A stretch of DNA of 64,000 nucleotides from Schizochytrium sp. TIO01 (lineage: Eukaryota; Sar; Bigyra; Thraustochytrida; Thraustochytriidae): NCBI GenBank assembly GCA_004764695.1, contig SMSO01000034.1:1567501-1631500 (forward strand), given 5' to 3'. The position numbers and the translations under genes were made by a program. The notes under the pieces were generated by a model. It was not told where the DNA came from. It saw only the letters and a program-made list of their open reading frames with translations, and ran no database searches. Shown here one piece after another: positions 28,374-40,657 of the stretch (the first letter of the stretch is position 1; the number at the start of each line of letters is the position of its first letter).

Positions 28374-31070
28374 ATGACAACATCGCGAGCAAAAATTCAA
28401 GATGGTATTTATTTTAGTCCTGCCATCCGCGTAAAGAGAAAACCGTCTGGAACTTTTGAAAGCCGTAGCGAGAGAGACCTTAACACAGCAAAAGAACATA
28501 CAATTGGAGATGACATAAATAAAGGGGATTTCTATCTTCCAAGGCTTCTTGAACCCAACGAAGAACCAAAGTTTAGTGAAGCATCTCGAAAGCGCATCCA
28601 ACTTAGTGGTAATCTCCTCAACACAAACCCTTTGAGCGACCTATTACCATGGCCAACTGGTGAGCCGATCAGTACTACAGAGACTAAATCAAAGAGGACA
28701 AGCGAGCATCAGCAAAACTGTATTTCTCAAATTTCCCCAAAGCATGATTTCGGTTATGATTCTGATTTTCCTGATTTAAATCAACCTACTCTTTTGGAAA
28801 CAATAGCTACGCCTACTGAGAATATGAATAACCAGATTCCCTCCCCGAAAGAAGTGCCAGGATTGTATATAAAGGTCTCCCGAACGTCCTCACATTCAGA
28901 AAGATGGGGCCCTGGGAATCTGGGGCGCAAGGTTAAAGGGCTTCCAAAGCTAGAAGCAGAAATTTCTATACGACATCACGCAGTACTAGATGAGATGGGC
29001 CGAGTCCATCTTCGACATCAACGATTTGTAGAGCTCCAAGAGCGAGTTGATGTACAACTAATTACGCCACTGAAGCTTTATCTAATGCGTTCCTCAGATT
29101 TTTACCAAGAACGCCCGATGATGCCATGCGCTAACAATACCTTCCTTCTAGATAATTTTGATCACAAACATGGTTACCAAGAACCAGTCCGAAACCGATC
29201 AAGGAATTGGTGGGAAGAACTTTGGACAGAACTTGCCCCAAATCTTATACCATTTCGAAAACGTATTGCTCAGGAAGCCACAGAAGCAGAAGCATTAGCA
29301 GCATTTGAGAGCAAGCGAAAAGTATATGTTGATGGCGTTCTCATGAACCAGCTTTTAATCTTGCGTCAAGGCGCTGTACTTAGTGGGCATGCCATGGTAC
29401 TTTCGGTGTATGGCATGGGCATTGCTGGTCGTGTGTATATCAAGCCAGCTCGCTTCCCACGTCATCTAAAAATCGAGGCCTACTGCCCCCGGCAAATGAT
29501 GACCTATACTCTTCGTGTGGACCTTGAAGACCTTGAAAACCTTTTCAAGGACAGCCTCTACATGTTAGACCCAGGACACAAGAAGGAACTTTGTGAAGAG
29601 CTCCTCCAGATGCTTTATCTCGATGAATCAATTATGGCATTACGTTTAGCAAGAAAAGTTCCACAAGAGTCTACTTTGACTCAACAAAGACGGAAAGAAA
29701 GAAAGCAAGCCCGTATCTCCCAGCAGGAACGCTTGTTGCGAATTTCCCGTGGAGAGGATGTTGACGGCCTACATGCTACTCTTCGGAGCACTACAGCTGA
29801 TTCAACTGGGCATAAAACACGAAAGCGACCATGGCTCCGGCTTCAAGACCAAGTATTATCAACAGTCGTACGACTATCTAACTATAAGCTCGTGCTCACA
29901 GTACATGCGCCTGCAAGACGCAAGAATGTACTCATCATTCGGGCTTATGATCAAGAGTCTTCCAAAACATTTCAACTTATTCTGAGCTTACGCGAATTGG
30001 GTCGTAGACTCGGGGACAAGCGAGATCCAGACCTTTGGGATACCGATCAACGGAAAACAAACTGTGAAGCTATGATTTCTATGCTTTCATTACGCAGTCT
30101 CAATGTTGCTGGAACTGAAATGGCATTAGCCATACAAGATCGTGTGGGCCTTGCAAGGCCTGGACTTGGTCTTAAAAAGAATGAAACAAGACGCCATGCA
30201 CTGACACTCCCTTCAGCTCTATTAAAAACTATACAAGGTGGCGGACATGATGATAGGGGCGATGCACGACGCTCGACCATCCTTCCCGGACTAGGAGGAG
30301 GCGGTCGTATGCGTAAGAGTACCATGGTGGGCAGCCGGCGCACAACGATAGCTATGGACCAAGCTACTTCACGAAAAGATATTGGAAAAGGTAAATTACT
30401 ATGCCGTTGCATACATAAGATTTCTCATGAGACTTGCATCATTAGCTTTTATTCTGGACGTGGAGACCAGGATCTCGTCTCATGGGTTATTTATGTGATC
30501 AAAACTAGTGAAACGCATCGTCTTACGCTGTCTCGAAGCGAGTTAGAAGCTCTACTTAAAACCCACCCAGAAATTGTTGAAGAACAACTGAATGCAAATG
30601 GCTATCGTGCACAACCCCTTTCTGAGAATGTGCTCTGCAATATTATACTACGAGAGCGTATAGCCTTGGGTCCAGGCTGGATCCCAGTGTTAGATCGTAG
30701 CATTTATAGGCGGGGACATCGACTAAAATGGAGTTTCCCGAATGCAAACACGAATGGAATCTCTCAACAGTCTGTTGGAATCCCAACTTCACCAACTGTA
30801 AGCAAAACCGAGGCTGTCGCTACACAACTTGTGTCATATTGCGTAGTCACGGTTTACCTCCTAGATGCAACAACTATTGAATTTGAGGTTTTTGAACGTG
30901 CATCTTGCCAAACTTGCACGTATCGATCTCCACAAGAAGTAATGGAGGCAATCATGACTGATTTAAAGGCTTTGAATGATCTCGAACGGACTATCCAGTT
31001 AGGTACAATTATTGCATCGTTCAAGCTTTCCAGAACGGTGAATGGCCTCATCACTATACATGACATATAA
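28374..31070 (+). CDS. Unrecognised 898-aa protein with four repeated beta-rich modules
   Basis: Single-exon ORF starting at ATG 28374, with an in-frame stop just upstream. I do not recognise a family. Residues 1-180 are polar and probably disordered. After that, four stretches share a pattern of alternating hydrophobic strands followed by a helix: near 338 (GHAMVLSVYG...THYLR-like, ending DLENLF), near 502 (NYKLVLTVHAP, then LIIRAYDQESSKTFQLILSLREL), near 686 (HETCIISFYSG, then VIYVIKTSETHRLTLSRSELEALL), and near 822 (SYCVVTVYLL, then IEFEVFERASC, ending EVMEAIM). These could be divergent C2-like or PH-like domains. A basic Gly/Arg-rich linker (about 610-665) separates modules two and three. 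No signal peptide, membrane segment or catalytic motif is visible. The length and intact frame make it a real gene. Confidence 0.85.
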   Translation: MTTSRAKIQDGIYFSPAIRVKRKPSGTFESRSERDLNTAKEHTIGDDINKGDFYLPRLLEPNEEPKFSEASRKRIQLSGNLLNTNPLSDLLPWPTGEPISTTETKSKRTSEHQQNCISQISPKHDFGYDSDFPDLNQPTLLETIATPTENMNNQIPSPKEVPGLYIKVSRTSSHSERWGPGNLGRKVKGLPKLEAEISIRHHAVLDEMGRVHLRHQRFVELQERVDVQLITPLKLYLMRSSDFYQERPMMPCANNTFLLDNFDHKHGYQEPVRNRSRNWWEELWTELAPNLIPFRKRIAQEATEAEALAAFESKRKVYVDGVLMNQLLILRQGAVLSGHAMVLSVYGMGIAGRVYIKPARFPRHLKIEAYCPRQMMTYTLRVDLEDLENLFKDSLYMLDPGHKKELCEELLQMLYLDESIMALRLARKVPQESTLTQQRRKERKQARISQQERLLRISRGEDVDGLHATLRSTTADSTGHKTRKRPWLRLQDQVLSTVVRLSNYKLVLTVHAPARRKNVLIIRAYDQESSKTFQLILSLRELGRRLGDKRDPDLWDTDQRKTNCEAMISMLSLRSLNVAGTEMALAIQDRVGLARPGLGLKKNETRRHALTLPSALLKTIQGGGHDDRGDARRSTILPGLGGGGRMRKSTMVGSRRTTIAMDQATSRKDIGKGKLLCRCIHKISHETCIISFYSGRGDQDLVSWVIYVIKTSETHRLTLSRSELEALLKTHPEIVEEQLNANGYRAQPLSENVLCNIILRERIALGPGWIPVLDRSIYRRGHRLKWSFPNANTNGISQQSVGIPTSPTVSKTEAVATQLVSYCVVTVYLLDATTIEFEVFERASCQTCTYRSPQEVMEAIMTDLKALNDLERTIQLGTIIASFKLSRTVNGLITIHDI

Positions 31071-31566
31071 GAGACATATCCGTATCAATAGAAGACAAGA
31101 TAATTATACAAATGAAAATGAATTATGTACTTTCTTTAAACCTGTGATAAATGCGACGCAACACCAGCAAGGATCAATTGTCTTCGTGAAACCTCCATTC
31201 ACCACTTGGAGAACCTTATCTTATGATATCAAAGGACCAAACAAGGGGATATGGCAAGACACAGAGTTAACAGAGACAAAATCGCGAAGGGGGGAGAAAG
31301 CATCAATCAATCAGCTTGCATGCGGGCGCACGCGCATATGCACATCCTTGAAGTAGGTTATTATATGATGAGGAAGCCAAGGAAACGAAAGGGTCCAAGG
31401 CAGGTATAAGGGAAATATTTTGAAAGAAGACGTAGGAGATAAAGTGGGATTGCGAGTAACCTCTTTATATATTCATAAAGAAGGAACTACCATGGTACGT
31501 AGAATTTGTAAAAAATGTAGGGTTTGATAGTGACAAATGGGTTTGGACAACTTGACTTTCAGGTGC
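31071..31566. other. Convergent intergenic spacer
   Basis: Short 3' region between the 898-aa protein gene and Hsp60. No feature recognised. Confidence 0.6.
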
Positions 31567-33713
<2,147 letters not shown>

Positions 33714-34689
33714 TCAGTCTTTTTTGTTCACTTTGCTCTTCTTCCATCGATTGTCCACCAAGCATTTAAGGACTTAGCCACAGCCATTCAAATTGGCCTG
33801 AGCCAATTTTTCGTCTCTGCCACTCAATACATAAACTAGGTCTTTTGGATCTACAGAACCCTAATACCCAGTAAGGAGATGCGACGCTCTGCTTGGTCGC
33901 TTCCATCCAAATCAATCTATCGCGGCTGAAGCCGGCGTCACACCGCGCAGAAGCGATGATCTCCTCAGCAATCCAGATTCGCAGCTAGAATGATGGAGAC
34001 AAAGCCACGACGTCAAGTTGGATATTCACCAGACAGGACGTGTGGCTTGGAGCCGCTCATGCGTCCATAGGTAAGCTCAGCTCACGGCAGCTGGAGCGGG
34101 TGGTGGGTGGTCCTGGCGGCAGCCGTGTGGCCGCGAGCGGCAAACAGAGCGGCAGCAACATGGCGGCCAGCTAGAGCGCTTGAATACAGTGCCGCATGAG
34201 CGGCACCTCAATCTGAGGCACGTACCTGTCGAAGACGTCGTTCGGGATCTGCTGCACCAGTCAATCTCCCGCTCGTGCTTTTCTCCCTTCTGGAAAAGGG
34301 TCCACTTCCACCTTAATCCCTTGTCTCCCGCCGCTCCCGACCCCTCTTTAAACCCGCGCTTTTAAGGCCCTTCTCAGCCCCCAGGTTCGACCGCGAACCC
34401 TCATTTGGGGAACGCGGGGAATGGATTGACTTCGCGAAGAACGTGAATGTGGAAGAAAGAGGAGAGCTTTGTCTCTTTGTTTCGTTGTTTCTTTCTTACT
34501 GAGAAGAGTGAGAGAAGCCTCATCCGTGCAGCAGGCAGTCGGGCTGTGGCTTTGCACGTCTTGTTCTGAGGTCGGCTTCAGGGCCTAGGGGAGAGGCTGG
34601 CAATTGTAAGGCGTGCTCACGAGGGATCGGCCGCAGGGCATTTATTGCAGGTCTTGCGCGATTCTACTCGCGATCTCAGCGCCGCATTA

Positions 34690-34808
34690 CATTTTTTTTC
34701 TTTTCTTTTTTTCTTTTTTTCTTTTCTTTTTTTCTTTTTTTCTTTTTTTAATTTTCTTTTCTTTTTTAATTTTTTTTCTTTTCTTCTGTTCTGTTTTTTT
34801 TTTTTTTG
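34690..34808. repeat. T-rich pyrimidine tract (CTTTT/CTTTTTTT)n
   Basis: About 120 bp almost entirely of T and C on the plus strand with a few AA interruptions. Confidence 0.9.
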
Positions 34809-34980
34809 CTTCTGGGTGACGAGAAATGGTCTCAGTTATGAATAAATTAATGAATTACTACATGTGTTTTCTAAATGTCTCGCCCCTCTTCAGAGCTTGG
34901 CTAAATTTTGACCTGACTTACGCCTTGTTTTCCCCGCGGGTTGAAGAAAGCGCTTTCAGGAGCAGACACATCATCATGTG

Positions 34981-35017
34981 TTTTGCTTTGCTTTGCTTTG
35001 CTTTGCCTTGCCTTTGT
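34981..35017. repeat. (TTTGC)n microsatellite
   Basis: Roughly seven units of a 5-bp repeat, degenerating at the 3' end. Confidence 0.9.
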
Positions 35018-35174
35018 TGTGATGTTACCTAGTGTAGTCAAGATTTTGCCTGCTTTGCGTCGATTTGATTTGCAATGCTTCGTTTCCTTTTCTTTCCTTT
35101 TCTTTTCTTCTCGCCTAGCTACGCTTAGGCAGTGCGCTAGAAAGAGATTGCAAACTAATGGAAATCTCATGTGC

Positions 35175-35193
35175 GATTGATTGATTGATTGAT
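35175..35193. repeat. (GATT)n microsatellite
   Basis: Four to five copies of GATT. The same unit recurs as a longer array at 36801-36837. Confidence 0.85.
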
Positions 35194-35497
35194 CTGATTC
35201 TTCAGGGCTGATTTCATTCGTTGCGGTTCTCAGAGGTCAATCTATTGCGCCGTTCTCAGCTGCGGAGGTATGATAGGCGGCTCTTCACGCATAAGCTGAG
35301 TAATCTCCTGCTTCGTGGCGAGCGAATCAGCACATGGCCAGAGCCACCGATGATTCATTCTCCCTGATTTCCAGGCCTTACAGTGTTTTCCTCGTCTTCA
35401 GGTCTCTCGCTGATTTCTTGCGGCTGCAAACAAACTAAGAAGTCTTCATTCATCTTGAGAACACCGCGATCTCGACAGTGAATCAATCAATCATCAA

Positions 35498-35525
35498 ATC
35501 GATCGATCGATCGATCGATCGATCG
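35498..35525. repeat. (ATCG)n microsatellite
   Basis: Seven perfect copies of the self-complementary 4-mer ATCG/GATC register, comparable with the ACGT array at 491-524. Confidence 0.95.
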
Positions 35526-35677
35526 CGAAGAAGATGTGTAGTTCATGGTCGCTCACGAGTTTTGGGCAATCCATGAGGCTCGAAGGATGCTCTGGAGTTG
35601 TCTGGAGTTGTCTGGAGCTGCGAATGCTCCGCACTGTAGATCGCGAAGTTTTCTGATCAGACTGCTTGCTTCCTTTT

Positions 35678-35733
35678 GTGTTGTTGTTGTGTTGTTTTGT
35701 TGCTGTGTTGTTTTGTTGTGTTGTTGTTGCTTT
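35678..35733. repeat. TTG/TTTTG-rich imperfect repeat
   Basis: Alternating GTTGTT and GTTTT units. It encodes the Gln/Asn/Thr-rich peptides seen in translation, which are artefacts. Confidence 0.85.
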
Positions 35734-35805
35734 CTGCAGCGTAAGCAGTAGGTAACAAGGTATTGGACAGGAGGCAGTGTGAGCGAATGAATGCCACCAC
35801 CCAGT

Positions 35806-36291
35806 TTACTTTTTGCAATTCGCAACTCGCAAAAGCTGGGGAAGGAGGCGTTCCATCCACCCCGAGCCTTCCTGGTGCAGGGCTTCGAGAATAAACCATC
35901 GTGGAAGCAAGCGACGCGGAAGCCACCACCACAAAAACAAAACTGGGTTTTCCTGAAGCACTTCAGCGATCTCTAGCTGGCCTGATGTAATCTGCGCTAA
36001 ACTTGCTTGCGTGCTGCGCAATCTTCGAGACCGAATATCTTTTGTGCTTTCCGCCTTGACCCCAAAAACTGAGGGGTCTCTGGCCACCGGCAATGATGGC
36101 AATCTTCGAGCGAATGCTTCTTCAACATCCAGCCAGTGCATCAATGATCCAACATTAATCGAATGTTCATCCAGCATTGGCTCAACATTTGTTTGCTCAA
36201 TCTTGATGATCGATGGTTCATGAAGTTGTAGAACACCTTGGTGCAGTCGCTCGATCCTCAAAGACACCTCGTCGTCATCAAAATCAAACAT
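35806..36291 (-). CDS. Possible small hypothetical protein
   Basis: A 161-codon ORF beginning with ATG at 36291. The first ~120 residues are compositionally protein-like (acidic MFDFDDDEVSL start, then ERLHQGVLQLHEPSI and MHWLDVEEAF). The C-terminal 40 residues (FLWWWLPRRLLPRWF) look less natural and may be read-through past a missed splice donor. No family recognised. It lies in a simple-repeat-rich region with no gene neighbours, so it may be spurious. Confidence 0.25.
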   Translation of the reverse strand: MFDFDDDEVSLRIERLHQGVLQLHEPSIIKIEQTNVEPMLDEHSINVGSLMHWLDVEEAFARRLPSLPVARDPSVFGVKAESTKDIRSRRLRSTQASLAQITSGQLEIAEVLQENPVLFLWWWLPRRLLPRWFILEALHQEGSGWMERLLPQLLRVANCKK

Positions 36292-36395
36292 TTCTAGCCA
36301 GCCGGGGTGCCTAAACGACTAGGAAGGACCCAAACACCCTCTTAGTACAGCGCTGCAAAGTGAATTAAGAGAATCAACAAATGCAGTGCCGCGAT

Positions 36396-36418
36396 CTATC
36401 TATCGATCTATCTATCTT
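36396..36418. repeat. (CTAT)n / TCTA microsatellite
   Basis: Short run of CTAT units interrupted by one CGAT. Confidence 0.75.
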
Positions 36419-36543
36419 TGCAAACATTGGCATGTCGCGGCCGCTAATGTTGACGCCGACTGCACCCAGCCAGGCGGAGCTGGCCACCAACAAACATTTT
36501 CTTCTCTGGCAGCACAACTTGTAGCCCTCAATTCCCGTTCGTA

Positions 36544-36640
36544 TTGCATCGCATCGCATTGCAGAGAATTGCAGTGCAATGCAATACATTTCATTGCATG
36601 GCACTGCACTGCATTACATCGCATTACATTGCATTGCATT
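36544..36640. repeat. (GCATT/GCACT)n degenerate repeat
   Basis: About 100 bp of 5-bp units around GCATT with frequent single-base changes. Translates on either strand to Cys/His/Met-rich nonsense. Confidence 0.85.
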
Positions 36641-36800
36641 TATTACAAAGTGAGCGCAGTGCTAGTGCCGTGGTATGCCACACTTAGCGGCACCAGGTTA
36701 GTAGCACATTATCCTCTCAGTGCACTGCCAGATCGAAGAACTTTTGGCAGCTGCAGACTTCAGGCTCTCTATAAGGTATGTATATCTGATACTTATTGAC

Positions 36801-36836
<36 letters not shown>

Positions 36837-36837
36837 A
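36801..36837. repeat. (GATT)n microsatellite
   Basis: Nine uninterrupted GATT/TGAT units. Confidence 0.95.
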
Positions 36838-37082
36838 TTTTTATTTGTTTTATTTAATTACTTTAGCTGCAGTGCTGCAAGCGCTTGCATCAGGTGGGAT
36901 TATGCGCAAGCGGCTGAACACTGGCAGTAGTGCGAGTTTATGAAGCCAAACGAGGAGCGAATTACAGGCTATTTATAGAGAGAATGAATGTTCATTTTGG
37001 GTTTCATTCTTTTATTCTAAAATGAAATGATCCTCCTCATTTGTCCAAGTGCGGAGTGTCGATCGCACTTTGGAGTTGACTT

Positions 37083-37112
37083 TTGCTTGCTTCCTTGCTT
37101 CCTTGCTTCCTT
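37083..37112. repeat. (CTTGCTTC)n short tandem repeat
   Basis: Three to four copies of an 8-bp unit. Confidence 0.85.
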
Positions 37113-40100
37113 GCCTCTACAGTCTACGATACTAAAATAGCCAGCGGAACGTGATTAGTTATTTGATTTATGCAGGCTAAAGTCCTTGTCAAGGTTTTGA
37201 AGACCTCGGAGACAACTTTCTTCTCTTTATTCATTTAATCGTTGGTTTACGGTCATAAATAAATAACTTGAAATAAACAAAAAGTAAATAAACCCTACTC
37301 CATAACCCCAAAAATGGATGGATTCAGCCGCTTGATCTAGCACACTCTGCCAAAGCAAAGCAACCTCTGCTGCAGTTGAAGCAGGTAGGTAGGTACCTTC
37401 ACGGTCTTTGGAGCTTGGATCTTCTGCGAGCACAAGACCAAAGGTATTCATTCATGTATTCGTTCCGAATGCTACGTTCCTTTGTGTAATTTATTTTCTT
37501 TATATACCTGTATCTATCTATTCACTCCAAAGGCCGGTGCCATCAGAGGTAAAAAGTTAACATTTTCTAACCTGAAAACTCAATCCAAAACAATCAATCG
37601 CTCATTCATTGTGAGGTGTTGCAAGCTTTGGGATCAATCTTCTCAGCGTATCTTTCATGCGCAATAGACACGCGAGCGGCTTAGACACAGCAAATGACAC
37701 TTTTCTCTTCTACGGAGGTGGTTTTGAAGACACCGCACGCGTGCCCTCTCGTCTTTTGCTTTTATAAACAAGGATTTCGAAGAAAAAACTGTAAAGAAAG
37801 TCAATTTCTTTTTATTTTAAAACCCTTTTTTGATCAAAGCTTATTCGTATTGTTCAATAACTTTTTGAATGCCAGAATAATTTATATAGCAGGCATTAGG
37901 CCTAAAAGACATTGCCGCACTTTTGCACGTAGCGAGGAGGCCGAATGTGTACTACTTGATCCGAAACTTCTCACAGGATCGCGGTCTTGCAGGTAGAACT
38001 ACATTTACTACTGGCAACTAATAATAGGTAACGAATAAGCGATACACAAGACATTCCAGATGGCCTGGGTTAGGACAAGAACCCAAAAATCGAGAAGGGC
38101 ACGATAATCTTTCTGAAGAGTTAAAACGCCTTCGAAGATTTCTGGGAAAGTCTTAACTATTGAGAAACCTCGCAAGCATTGCTTAGCAGCGGGAAGGAAA
38201 TATAGTGCGCCTGTACCTAGGTATCGTTTGGGCTTGATAAGCAACTGGAGACTCCAGATGCTCTATCTTTGGAGGTTGCCAGTCTTGGAAGACAAAAAAA
38301 AAAGCAGTTTTCGAAGTTATTGAGTTGTTGATTTATGCATTAATTTATTTTCTAATTAAAAAGAGATGAACTAAAACATGAGAGTCTGAGATTATAGAAT
38401 AAATCTGAGAAAATTGCCAGGAATGATATTGCATAGGTAGGTAGGTGCGAATGCACATAATAAAACTTGTGAATCAGATTTTGAAAAGCACGGCAACACC
38501 ACAGTGTGATCAAACGACCAGGATTTACAGGTATTGGAACTCATGTGTAATGTAAAGCTTGGCTTTTATATTTTCGTTTCTTAAAATTGAAGATGCAGCA
38601 TTTGGAATGGGGTATAGATTCGTTAAATGATTTTTTATTCGCATCACCAGTAGTGTCCTAAATCTCTAGTCCCTTATGGCAGGCTTAAATCAGTATATGC
38701 AGACGTGAATTATTTTCCAATTCAACCGTACGTATCTGATATTGTTCGACATCTCCTTCTAAACTTATTTCCTCAACTAAGCTTTAGTTGTCTTCAGTTG
38801 TTTGTTCCACCAGCAAATTCACCCTAGAAGAAATGCTGGACCTAGTATCTAATTATACAATAATCCTGATTTTACCTTTTCTTTGCTTCTGCAATGATGT
38901 CTAATCTTGTGAATATGAGCATGTCTGATATCACATACATATGCCAAGCCCAGGGCTCCAATAAGATCGAGAAGATAAAGACTAAAAACTTTGTTTCTAC
39001 AGTCTATACGTGTTGACTTTCACATGTTGCATTACAATGAAAAGTGTCATCGTAGGAGACATATATTGAAAACAACGTTTTATCCTGATAGACTAGCTAA
39101 TTTATCGTAGAGGTATTTTGGACATTAGCTTATGTTTCTAAATAAGGACTTTCTTAGAGACGTTGTAATGACACAATTGAAGCACTCTATTTGCTTCTCT
39201 AAAGGGATACTTTGCACATGAAGATCTGTTTTCTACTGAATGTTAACCACTAGTAGTTTAGAACTCTTCATTGAAAAGCTCTTAGAACTCTTCATCGATA
39301 AGCTTTTAGCCTTCATTTGGAAAGCAAATGAGTTTGTGCGAGCCAAACATTGAATCTCAGTCATATCAAGCATATAGCCATTTTCACCTGTGTTCATCTC
39401 CGCAGAATTGGACACTATCTGTAAAGAAATGTTAAAAAATTGTTAGGACTGGGCAACACATATTTCTTTTTTTTACTTTTGGTTTTACTTTTCTAAGAAA
39501 AAAGTGATAGGTAGTTGTACCTACTAATAAGACGAAAGCCTGCAGCACCAAGTAGGTACTTTAAATAAAGTAAAAAGCTTTAGGGATGAAGTCAGCTCAG
39601 AAACAACACATCGAAAAATTGTTCGACCTGTGTCTGACCATCTACTGAGACTCACCAAATGTTAAGCTCCAACTCTCTCAGTAAGTACCTTGGCACATAG
39701 CTAACTAGGTAGATCGAGATACTGGTTAAGCTAAGCATCTGAAATGCATCCCACTATCAACATTATCACGATACTGTTTTGTGTAAAGTTCAATACTTAA
39801 ACTATCTGCTAGTATACGTAGGTAGGTCTTAATCTGACAAGACTCGGACCTGTCTCAGGTAAGAAATGCTATGAAATTGATAGCAGCGCTACTTTTAGAA
39901 CCATCAACCTATGTAACATGCCTGACCAGATTATTACGTCACATATCATCAAGCAGAGACTAATCTACAAAATATTAAATGCACACCAGCATTTTGCTCA
40001 GTGTACTATATCTGGTTCTGATATAAAGAAAAGCAACCCCACACATACTTTATATGACACAGTGGTTGCACTGTGAAATGTGGTTAGGCGATTAGGTTCA

Positions 40101-40657
40101 ACCAATAACAATAAAAATGTGATGGTCAGATGCACCATGTGTTGAGGTGACTTGTCTCCAATATTTGATTCTTGCAAGAGTTAAAGCTACATCAACTTTA
40201 AAATATTTACATTTCATTTATGCTGGTACATAGGCAACTATTACAATCCTGTCTATAAGTTGTTGTGAGCTTCGTCTTAACCTTATAGGGTGCGCAACCC
40301 ACGATGAGATAGGTTAATTATGTTGATGACAATAACATGGGAAACAATCACAAATACAGTCCTCATGGCTCCTTGTTCGCTCGGTTCTTCTTGCTCGGAA
40401 TCCGTGACATTGAAATCCGGGCTTGCTAAGGACAAATACAGAAAACTGCTAGTGGTTAAAATACGTGCGCTTCAAACTTCACACACGTATCTTCGACCAG
40501 CGTGTTGAGGATCTGTGAGATTCCCATCAAACCGAGATTTACGCCAAGCAAGACTTAGAGTCTTAGCAGGATATTGTTCATAAGCAAAACGTTTCAAACC
40601 CGACTTCAAAGCTGCTTCGCAAGCGTGCCGTTGCGAAGGTGGCAGACTAAACGAACA

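Noticed and set aside
34287-34443. Heat-shock-element-like TTCnnGAA palindromes (34288 and 34431) upstream of HSP60
   Set aside because: More than 600 bp from the start codon and this 6-base pattern is expected many times by chance in 64 kb; not strong enough to call.
36412-36639. Cys/His/Met-rich frames over the GCATT repeats
   Set aside because: Translation of a degenerate 5-bp repeat, seen in more than one frame.
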